A program made the translations under genes and the position numbers. Positions 11,082 through 23,000 of a DNA stretch of 64,000 nucleotides are shown here, piece after piece. Origin of the DNA: Artocarpus heterophyllus (taxonomy: Eukaryota > Streptophyta > Magnoliopsida > Rosales > Moraceae). The stretch is taken from positions 1,337,796 through 1,401,795 of the forward strand of contig CM046351.1 in assembly GCA_025403435.1 (NCBI GenBank), given 5' to 3'. Position 1 is the stretch's first letter. The number at the start of each line of letters is the position of its first letter. The notes below the pieces were generated by a model, which was given only the letters and a program-made list of their open reading frames with translations, searched no databases and had not been told where the DNA came from.

Positions 11082-14000
11082 ATGGCGAAGCGCGGTGGCC
11101 TCTTGCGAACCGCGACCACATCCAACCTCGTCGTCCGTACTGTCAGAGCAAGTTCGGACAGCGCCTTCTCCGCCACCTTCCTCCGCGGATTGCCGAGACA
11201 GCTCTCGACGGAATCAGAGTCGCAGGACGCCGCCGTCGAATCATTCCTCAGAACCCAGTCCCCTGGTGTAGGGGTGAACGGCGGGCGGTTTGATGGTTTT
11301 TGGGCGGGTGCGGTGCGGTTTTTTTTATGGCGGGTTGGCAATTAACCAACCCGCAAACCGCCCACCATATGGCGGACAGTTTTGGTTTGGTTTTGGGTGG
11401 TTGTGGGCGGGTGTGGGAGAGTTGAGGCGGTTTAGACCTATGCTATTGTCCAATGTAATTTTTTGGACCTTTTTTTTAGAAAGTGAAGAAAATTTGTAGA
11501 AAATATAAGATGATAATACATAAAATATTCCCAACAAGTTTGATGCTTAAAGACAATGACCATATTCAAAAGTACAAATTAAGAAACATAATCATTAACT
11601 GCAATAAGAAACATTAACTACATATAAAGAGATAAATAAAGTCAAGAGTCTATAAAAATTAAAGCCTATTCACTAGGTTCGAAAATAATAGAATGCTACA
11701 AATAAAATGATGAACAAAGTCAAGTGTTTTTTTTCTTTTAGGGCTTTCTCTACTAATTTACTTGATTTGAATTTTGATCACTTCACAAAATAATAGGAGA
11801 ATTTTCAATTTCTAATATGTCAAGAGACAGCCGAGCCTATGCTTGAAGTGTTGGATTATTCAATCATCTCTAAAATAAGAACAAAATCAAATAAATGATA
11901 AGTTTTTTAAAAAAATATATATAGGCGGGTGGGTGCGGGTTGAACCCGCCCTCAAAAACTTAAAATCAAACCCGCCCACCGAATATATTGGTGGGCTGGT
12001 TCAACCCGTCCACCAGTGGGTTGCTAACGTAAACCTGCTTTTTTTTAGATAGGCAGGCGTAGGCGCGGGCGGTTGGCGGGTGCGGGGCGGTTTTTGTACA
12101 GCCCTACCCTGGTGTGGACTTTCAGCCTCCAAAGGTTTCAAACTTTCTCTGTTCTGTCTTTTTCGTTAGGGTTTATGTTTCTAAAGTTTCTTATTGTCGT
12201 TTCAAAACATTAATTTTGCTTGTGTGAGATTAAGAGAAGATTTTTCGGATAGTTTAGGGTTTATGTCGCTAAGGTTTCTGATTTTTTGTTTCAAAAAATT
12301 TAATTTTGCTTTTTTAATTAGTAATCAGAATTATAGCTTGGCATTAAGAGGAGATTTTTGGATTGTTTAGGGTTTATGTTGCTAAGATTTCTTAATTTTC
12401 GTTGCAAAAAGATCAAATTTTGCTATTTCTATGAGTCATTTAGAATTATAGCAAAGGATCAAGAGAAGATTTTTCGATAGTTTAGGGTTTTATGTTGCGA
12501 AGTTTTCTTATTTTTCGTTTCAAAAAGAATAAATTTTCCTTTTCTATGAGTAATCAGAATCATAGCATGAAACCAAGAGAAGATTTTTGATACTTTAGGG
12601 TTTATGTTGCTAAGGTTTCTGATTTTTGGTTTCAAAAAGATTAGACTTTGCTTTTTATAGAACTATAGCATGGTAGTGGGATGAATAACAGAATTTTTAG
12701 ATAGTTTAGGGTTTATCATTTATGTTGCTCTTTATTTTTGTTTCGAAAACATTAATTTTGTTGATTAATCAGAGTTATAGCATGGGATTAAGAGAAGTTA
12801 TTCTTCTTTTTAGATAGTAGGGGAAGAAAAACTCGAGGAATCCAAGAAACTAAGAAGCTTAAATTAGTTGTTTGTGATTAATCAGGTTCAGTTTATGGGA
12901 GATTGTCTGGTATTACTAGACATACATTGAGGTCAGACATTGTCCATTTGCTAGATGGGTGTGGCCTGACTCTGGAGGATGCAAAAGTTGAGTACAACCA
13001 TGTTTACCATCCCACTACAATGTACATTCTTCCCCTTCCTCTGTATATTATTATTATTATTATAAATTCTCTTATGCAGGGCAAAAAAAACCAGCTTTTT
13101 TTCTATTAATAAGATTAGTATTTATTAGCGAGTATTAAAAATATTAGAACAGTGTTAATAAAGTCTTTTTTAAGTTATGATACAAGTTTTAAAGTCTTCA
13201 AGCCATAGGTTTTGTGACTTTGACTAAAAGCTCATCCGGAGAACCAAAACTTGCCTGTCTTTTAGAGGAATTAGGAAGCCAAAAACTGCTTACAGGAAGA
13301 TAGTATACATTTAAACCTATGTTTTTTAACCTTTTCGATATTTTTTTTGCCTTGAAAACCTCATTTTTGGTGGCATATCATGTAGATGGAGAGGTGATTT
13401 TTTGTATTTATTTATTATTTATTAAAATGCTTTTATTTTATGTACACATTTGTTTTTTGTTGTGATTTGTGAGCAGGATGGTGCATTTCTCCTCTTCTGA
13501 AACCTTCACTTGGGCAGTTCGGGAAATTGTCAAGAAGGGTCGCTTTTACAAATTGGACAGGGTAATTTTGTGTTAGCCATGTATTTGTAAAGATGCATTG
13601 TTGTTATATACCCAGTACACTAGGTTTTTATGTCTCTAATGCTGATTGTTGATTTGTTATACAATTTAAGGTTGGGCAAGAGCAGTGGGATCGTGTTAAG
13701 CCTTATGATGGAAAAACTGTAAGTCAAATATCTCTGTTACCGTTCAACTGGGGGCGGGGGGGGGTTAAGGGCACAGGCTTAAAGGTTTGCGGTGAATTTT
13801 GCTCATCATAAAGAAAGGAAATAAAAAAAGTGCTTGTTCAATTAGACACAGTGATTGTTCATGGTAGTATGGACAAGGCCATGTTTCATTGTAATTGTTG
13901 GAAAAAACAGTGTGAGGTGTGCAGCGAGAATTTTTAAAAATTTTAAACATCAGAGTATTTTTTTAAAACACAAGTTTGACATGCTATATGTATAAATTAA

Positions 14001-17000
14001 ACAGATCTTACTAACCTTTATGTGCCGAAGAACCTCCGCAACCTGTGAAGAGAAGTAGTGTTTCAGAAGAGCCTCAACCAACTGGTCTTTTTTGCTATTC
14101 TCTATCCACGATCGGAGTGAGTGTGGGCTCATACGTACAGCTCTTCCACCGGCGACTCTCCTTCCAACCAATCGAGAGAACCCAAAGTTAGTGTTCGTGA
14201 TTTGTGAACAAAAGTTATCAGGGAGTTTTCAAATGCTCACCAGAAAAGTATCACTCTTAATCTCTCAATTGATATGAGTAACTCATGAGACTTACTCCCT
14301 TTATATAGCAATTGGTCCTGGGGTCAGTCCTTATCAGATTAGGTCTCAAAAACTCGAAACAGAATTAAGTTCGGATTAATATCTGATAAGATCTGTATGA
14401 AAATGCGTAATCTTATCTCTCGCTGATCGGCAGGCCGAACTGTCGCTTGAATATCTCTGCGAATCTTTTATTTTCCACCCGAGATTCTATAGGATAAAGT
14501 CTCAGTTTTGATTCAAATAACCCAATAGAGAAGATATCTGATCAAAACAAACTTTATCAAGATAATCTCTAAGAAAATAAATCAATTCACAATAATTCTA
14601 CAAGTTTATCAGACAAGAACTATCTGATCTCAATAATTCAACAAGTTTATCTTAAATTAATTTTATTACAAAATTAATTCAACCAATAAACAGACATGAA
14701 TTATTTGATTCTTTTAAATTTTAAACCAATTCGATAAATCCGACATAAGTCACTAATTATTGAAAAAGCATGTCATATCGTTACAGGATTTTGTGAGCTA
14801 GCAAAGGGGACCAAAATGGACCTATAAAGTTCAAGCTTTCGATAATTATGAAACCCAATATCTCAGATATACATTTCACAGTTATCAACTCCAACGCTAC
14901 TCCACCAAAAGCTTAGAGCTGCACTCTCGAACTTTATAGAATTACGAAGCCCGTATAGCTAAGTCTCCATGACATATCATAGTGTATCGTATCCCCATAT
15001 GATAATCCATAATCGGCTTCAGGACAAGTTATGTCTTACGTTCCATTATCTCACAATTAGAAAACTTACCATCCAAAGATAGTATACCATTCGGTTACAC
15101 CTATGTATCCAAATGGTTGAGCGCTCCAGTTTTTCAATTACAGGATAACGCATATAAGAGGATATCATTACTCCTAAAGAGGAACTATGGATTACATATC
15201 TATGAATAACAAGTATACGCTATCAAGAGTCATGTCTCCAATGTACCGGCATGCATACCACTATTGAGATGTGAGAGTCACCCTTTGGTACATCAAAAGA
15301 CACAAGTCAAGACAACTGTTGGAAACGTGGTGCGCAGCGGAATTTTTAAAAAAATTTCATCAAAGTAATTTCCAAAACACAAGTTTGACATGCTATATGT
15401 ATAAATTAGACAGATCTTACTAACCTTTGTATGAAGAACCTCTGCAACCTGTGAAGAGAAGTATCGTTCCAGAAGAGCCTCAACCAACTGGTCTTCTTTG
15501 CTATTCTTTATCCACAACCGGAGTGAGTGTGGGCTCACACGTACAGCTCTTCCACCGGTGACTCTTCTTCCAACCAAGACAGAGAACCCAAAGCTAGTGT
15601 TCGTGATTTGTGAACAAAAGCTCTTAAGGAGTTTTTAGATGCTCACTAGAAGAGTATCACTCTTAATCTCTCAATTGATCTGAGTAAATCATGAGACTCA
15701 CTCCTTTTATATAGCCATTGGTCCTAGGGTCAGTCCTTATCAGATTAGGTCTCAAAAACTCAAAACAGAATCAAGTTCGGATCAATATCTGATAAGATCC
15801 GCATAAAAACGCGTAATCTTATCTCTCCCTGATCGGCAGGCCAAACAGCCTGATCGGCAGGCCAAACAGCCTGATCGGCAGGCCGAACAGGCCCCATCGG
15901 CAGGCCAAACACGTCATTCGGCAGGTCGAACTGTCAAGAAAAAATCTCCGCGAATCTTTTATTTTTCACCCGAGATTCTAAATGATAAAGTTTCAGCTTT
16001 GATTCAAATAATCCAATAGAGAAGTTATCTAATCAAAACAAACTTTATCAAGATAATCTCTAAGAAAATAAATCAATTCACAATAATTCTACAAGTTTAT
16101 CTTGATCTAATTTATCCAAAATTAAATCAACCGATAAACAAACAAGAATTATCTGATCCAATAATTCAACAAGTTTATCTTAAATTAATTTTATTACAAA
16201 ATTAATTCAACCAATAAACAGACATGAATTATTTGATTCTTACAAATTTTAAACAAATCCGATAAATCCGACATAAGTCGCCAATTATTGGAAAAGCACG
16301 CCGTATCATTACAGGATTTTGTGAGCTAACAAAGGGGACCAAAATGGACCTATAAAGTTCAAGCTCATTATAATTATGAAACCCAATATCCCAGATATAT
16401 ATTTCACAATTATCAACTCCAGCGCTACTCCACTAAAAGCTTAGAGCTGCACTCTCGAACTTTATAGAATTATGAAGCTCGTGTAGCTAAGTCTCCATGA
16501 CATATCAAAGTGTGTCGTATCCCCATATGATAATCCATAATCGGCTTAAGGACAAGTTCTGTCTTACCTTCCCGATTATTTTTATCTTCCGTTCTATTGT
16601 CTCACCATTAGAAAACTTACCATCCAAAGATAGTATACCATTCGGTTACACCTATGTACCCAAATGGTTGAGCGCTCCAGTTTTTCAATATAGAACAACG
16701 CATATAAGAGGATATCATTACTCTTAAAGAGGAGCTATGGATTCCATATCTATGAATAATAAGTCTATGCTATCAAGAGTCATGCCTCCAACGTACCGGC
16801 ATGCATACCACTATAGAGATGTGGGAGTCATCCATTGGTACATCAAAAGACACAAGTCGAGACAACGGGCCCACTATTCATCTCAAGATTAAGATATTAT
16901 ACAAGTGATTGTCTAAAGTGAATCGATTTGCCAAGATAGAATTATTAATCCAAATCAATTCACTTTATGTCCCGATCCAACACATCGTCACCTATGACAA

Positions 17001-20000
17001 CGCGTCAATGTTTCTATTTACGGAGTCCAACTCCGATGGCCAAAACAAACCATCTTCCAAAGGGGATATAGACAATAACAATCTTTACATGAATAAAGCA
17101 CCCAGCTTTATTCCCTCGATTACGGATCATATGTTTTAGATCGTCACCTTAAGAATCGTGTCTTCCACATAATCATCCCATCATATGCCCAATTCTTAAG
17201 GTTTAGACCGACAGTCTCAGACTACTGTTTGCTTAACATACATTCAACAAATAAGAACGTAAAGAGGACAAGAGTTGGTATATATAAATGAATAAATTCT
17301 TTATTGATAAAAATGTCTCCAAAAACATATTACATTTTTACTCCTTATGGCATACATGTCTACCAATCTCTCACTTGCACTAAGTGAGTAAATACAGTAA
17401 AATTTTGCATCCCCAAAGCTTCCACATGCCTCTCGAAGACTCTCCCAGTAAGTGTCTTCGTAAATGGGTCAGCTAAATTATCCTTTGACATGATCTTGCA
17501 CACCGTGACATGCCCACCCTCAACGAAGTCCTTTATCACATGATACTTCCGATCAACATGTTTACCCTTCTTGTGAAATCTTGGTTCCTTAGCATTAGCT
17601 ACCGTCATACTGTTATCACGGTACAATGATACCGCTTTATTCATACCAAGAACTACTTCAAGATTCCCAAGGAACTTGCGAAGCTACACTGCTTCTTTTG
17701 AAGCATCACTAACCGTCACATACTCGGCCTCCATCGTTGAATCCGAAGTGCAATCTTGCTTCGCACTTCTCCAGCTGATGGCACCGTCGCCCAGAGTAAA
17801 CAGAAACCCCGAAATCGATTTTCTAGAATCCAGACATGATTAAAAATCCAAATCAGTGTATCTTAGAGGAGTTAAGTCCTCACCCGAATACATAAGCATA
17901 TACCCTCGAGTCCTTCTCAGGTACTTGAAAATATGCTTTACTGCAACCCAATGGTTCGGTACTGGATACGCCTAAAATCGACTTACAATCCCGACCACAT
18001 AGCTAATATCCGGTCGTGTGCAAAGCATGGCATACATGAGACTACCCACTGTTGAAGCATAAGGCACATTTTTCATGTATTCTCTTTCTTCATAAGACTT
18101 TGGAGAGTCTTTTTTAGAAAGAGTAATTCCAGACCTAGATGGTTGCTCACTTTTCTTGGAATCCTGCATTGCAAACCTCCTGAGAATTTTATCTATGTAG
18201 CCGGCCTGTGACAAAGCTATCATTTTGTTCTTCCTATCCCAAAAGATCTGGATACCGAGAACAAAATTAGCCTCACCCAAGTCCTTCATGTCAAACTGCT
18301 TGGTCAACCATAATTTGACCGATGACAATGGCCCAACGTCATTGCCAGAATGTCATACACATAGAGCAGTAGAAAAATCACTTTTCATCCTTAATGTGTT
18401 TGTAAACACATAGTTCATCCACATTTTGTGAGAACCCATAAGTCTTGATCACTTGATCAAATCTTATGTTCCAAGAACGGGAAGCCTGCTTAAGTCCATA
18501 AATTAACTTTAGCAGCTTACAAACCTTACCCTCTTGACCTGCGACCTTGAACCCGTCTGGTTGTTCCATATAAATGGACTCATCAAGATAGCCATTCAGA
18601 AAAACCGTCTTGACATCCATCTGCCAAATCTCATAGTCGAGAGCGGCAGCTATGGACAAGAGAATCCGGATGGACTTAAGCATGGCTACAGGCGAAAAGG
18701 TTTCCTCATAATCGATTCCTTCCTTTTGCGTATAACCCTTAGCTACCAGTCTAGCCTTAAAGGTTTTGACCTTTCCATCAACTCTTCTTTTTCTCTTGTA
18801 AATTCACTTACACCCTATGGGTTTTACCCCTTTGGGAAGATCCACAAGCTCCCAGACCCGATTAGTCTCCATAGACTTCATCTCTATGTTCATGGCCTCT
18901 GTCATGTTCATCCTCCATAGCTTCTGCGTAAGAATAAGGATCCCTGTCATGTTCATCCGGTTCAGCCAAAAAGACCTCTCCATTGAACATATACCTCTCA
19001 GGTTGACGCCCGATCCTCCCACAACGTCGAATCCCCTGAGATTGTTGTTCAGGTTTGTTTAGTTTTTCTACACCGATCGGAATAGTTTCTTTTGGAACCT
19101 CCGGAGTGAACGAATCACCTCTTAACTCCTCAAGCACCACTTTGCTTCGAGGCTTAAAGTCGTCCATGTAACTCTCCTCAAGGAAAGTTGCATTAGTTGA
19201 AACCACGACTTTATTTTCCTTTGGGTTATAAAAATAACCCCCTGTAGTCCCTTTTGGATATCTTACAAACATGCAAACTTTCGAATGTGCTTCCAACTTA
19301 TTCGGATCCTTAAACAGGACATGAGCCGGACATCCCCATATGCGAATATGGTTTAAGGATGTCTTCCTTCTTATCCACAACTCGTGAGGAGTTTTAGGGA
19401 CCGATTTTGAAGACACATTGTTCAAAAGATAACATGCAGTTTGTAGTGCATATCCCCAAAAGGATAAAGGTAATGATGAATAACTCATCATGGACCTAAT
19501 CATGTCCAACAAAGTCCTATTCCTTCTCTCCGCTACGCCATTCTGCTGCGGAGTGCCCGGCGCAGTCAAATGGGATAAAATCTCATTCTCTAACAAGTGT
19601 CCCAAGAACTCATCAGAAAGGTATTCTCTATCTCGATCAGATCGAAATGCCTTTATGGGTCTACCCAATTGCTTTTCCACTTCAGCCCGAAACTCCCTGA
19701 ACTTATCATAAGTTTCGCTTTTGTGGTGCATTAGGTACACATATTCATATCTTGAGTAATCGTCAATAAAAGTGACGAAGTACTCATACCCTCCTCGTGC
19801 TCGGATGTTCATCGGTCCGCAAACATCACTATGCACAAGTTCTAGAACCCTTTCGGCCCTATTGCCCTTAGACCCGTATGGTCTTTTGGTCATTTTACCC
19901 TCCAAACAAGATTCACATTGAGGTATAGATTTCACCTTTAAGTGACTTAAAGGTCCATCTCTTATCAACCTTTGAATCCTAATTAGGCTAATATGGCCAA

Positions 20001-23000
20001 GGCGCAAATGCCAAAGATAAGTCTTATTAGAGTGAGAAGTTTTAAGTCTTTTTGAGTCATTAGCATTCATCTCAGCATTAAGCAATAAGTCCATCTTAGG
20101 TTTGATAAAATATAGATTATTTTACATCCGTCTAGAACAGATAAAAGATTTGGTTTTACGAATCACCATTTTTTCATTAAAAGATACCACGTAGGAGTGT
20201 TTAAATAAAGAAGATATAGAATTTAAATTCCTTTTAAATTTAGGAACATAAAAACAATCTCGTAAAATTAAATTCCTATAATTATCAAAATAAAGATGGA
20301 CATCTTCCACTGCTTCCGCTGAGACCAAGGATCCATCGCCCATCCGAAGCGTTAAGTCTTCACGTAGCAGACTTCTCGTTTCTTTGAATCCCTGCAAAGA
20401 AACACAAACATGATTAGTTGCACCGGAATCTATGACCCAGATGTCACTGGATTCCTTAACCAAACAAGTTTCTAAATATAGAAGATCACATCTACCTCCC
20501 TTGGAAAGGAAGTCCTTGCAATGCTTCTTTATATGCCCGACCTTACCACAGAAGAAGCACTTAAGCTTCTTTGGGTTCTTCTTCTTCTTCTTCTTGCTCT
20601 TGGTAGCAGCAGGAATAGAAGACTTCCCGTTCTTGGTCTGTTGCTTCCTTCCATTCCCTGAGTTAGGATTGGAACCAGAAGCAGCTACCATGTTGGCCTC
20701 ACCACCAACAGGAGAGTCCCTGATCAGTAGTTCGAACTCCTGTAACTGTTTCATCAGTTCTATCAAGGTCATATCCCGTCTATTACTTAAATTAAAAGTA
20801 GCTCTAAACGGAATAAATTCCTTAGACAGAGTCTCAAAGACCATAGTCATCTGAGTTTCAACATCGATGTCGGCTCCATTGGTTTGAGCCTCAACGAGGT
20901 AATCCATGACCAACATCATGTGCTCCTTTACAGATGTCCCCGGTCTCTTCTACAGTTTAAGAGTTTCCGAAATGCCCCTTGCCGCTTTGTTATGGCATGG
21001 CCTCCGAACATATCCTCAAGATTATCCAAGATCTGCTTCGCAGTCTCATAATCATGATGTTGAGCCTGCAGCACGTTGTTCATGCTAGCCATAACATAGC
21101 AGCGGGCCTGATCATTAGCATCTTTCTAGCGATCGTACGCTTGGAATTGCTCATTACTTGAGTCTCTCGTAGGCTCAGGAGGACAAAGGGTTGTCAGTAC
21201 ATATTTCAGTTTCTCAAAGGATAGGACGATGTCCAGGTTCCGTTTCCAATCGTTATAATTCCCACCGGTTAATTGGTTTTTGTCAAGTATCGATGATAAA
21301 GTGTTTTTAAACATTTTCAATCTACAATAAAAGAACATATACCAAACATAAGCAAACATATATAATAATTTAGTAAGATAATACAATCATGTAAAATCAT
21401 ACAAATGTGTTTATGTGTCAAAACCTTAAAAATATCATAACATTACAACGATAATTCCCACTCAGAATTCAACAAGCTCCTAGGTGAGTCATGCCAAATT
21501 CAATCAGGAACACGGATCCCCTCCTGATTAATATATGCCATCTAGGACCCGTATGATCTAGCATATACTAATAATCGTTTCTTTGGCCATTAATTTTATT
21601 AACAGAACTCCTAGGGGAGGTTAATAATAAAATTAACGTGAGTGTATAACCATCGTTTTAATATTTTATCTATGATTTATAATCACCACCTAGGGGTGTG
21701 CAACCATAAATCATACTAAAATACCTTATCCTTTCAGAGATCCAATCTGATACATGATAGAAATCCCTTCCTAGGGGTAGGGACTACCATGTTCTTCCTA
21801 TGGACCAACGATGGAGGCCTTAGGTCCTCTCTTCGAAAACCTTCTCCTACTCAATCTTTTAAAGTCAAGGTTTTATTTTAAAATTATGCATGAACAATTT
21901 TAATATGAGCGGCACTCCCTATCCTATATGATATGTTATCAATATACATGATAAATCATATTATAACGCAGACAAGCAAAGCAATCAAGCAAAGCTACAA
22001 ACAAAATAATAATAACCATAATATTATGGTTCCACCCTAGAGAGTAGAAAAAACAAAGATTACAAGAGAATAATCGAGACATTTATCGATTCTTCATCCT
22101 TGAATCCTCAAGCTGTATCCTTCTTCATGCAATACCCATCTTCAAGTTTTCAATCCCGTTATAAATCAAAAACTTCATATTTTCGGTCATATCCAAATTT
22201 AATGTTTCTCAGAATCGTCTCAAAAATAAAATTAAAACTGCACCGAAAAAATTACACCTTTTCTGGACACTTGGCAGCTCTCGGTCGGTAGGCTGATCTG
22301 GGTGATCGGCCTGCCGGTCTAATACATCGGCCTGCCGATCCATGAAGGTTCGGCCTGCTGGCAGAGCACCCCAATTTCTGCCCCACTGTCGGCCTGTCAG
22401 ACCACACGTCCGACCTGTCAATTTGTGACCTTCGGCCTGCCAAACTGTGATGTCCGGCATGCCGACCGAGCAAAAAAACTTATTCTAGAAAATACAACTT
22501 TAATGCAATTTATCAATTTTATTTTCAACAATTCAAAAACATAAAATGAGAGACTCAGGAAATACCTTAGGGCGCCATCATTATTCTTCTAGTTCCGTCT
22601 TCTAGATACGTCTTTTCTGAATAATTATTTAATTACAAAAATTCTTATAAATTTAAAATTAAATAACAATTCCTAGACAGAGATGATAGTCCGTCATCTA
22701 ATTACATGAAAAATCTAGATACACATTCTAACCTCTAAGGAACTATAACCGGTATTAATTAATTAATAATTAATTAAACAACTATTTAATCAACCATAAT
22801 TAATTAATAAACCTTTACCACATAATCCATGATAACATATGTAATTTATAGAAACCTAGAGTGTCATCTCTCTATAAAATTCAATTCAAGCATAGGAGAG
22901 ACAAAGATCACAAAATTTATGCATGGAATATGATCACAAACTCGTAAATTTATGTAAAAACCATGGCTCTGATACCAATTGTTGGAAACGCGGTGTGCAG

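Noticed and set aside
12107..12170. Reading exon 1 of the RRM-like gene through GVDFQPPK to a later donor
   Set aside because: The donor after AAG would put exon 2 out of phase; the donor inside the target duplication gives the correct phase and a continuous protein.
13951..15577. Repeated frames (starting MVGRR, at three places) as a small gene family
   Set aside because: They are the same stretch of the Copia LTR in its three copies (13950, 15293 and 22950 regions), read on the minus strand; no evidence of a protein beyond LTR sequence.
22209..22473. Minus-strand frames in the Copia leader
   Set aside because: They consist of the CGGCCTGCC repeats and precede gag; no known protein pattern.
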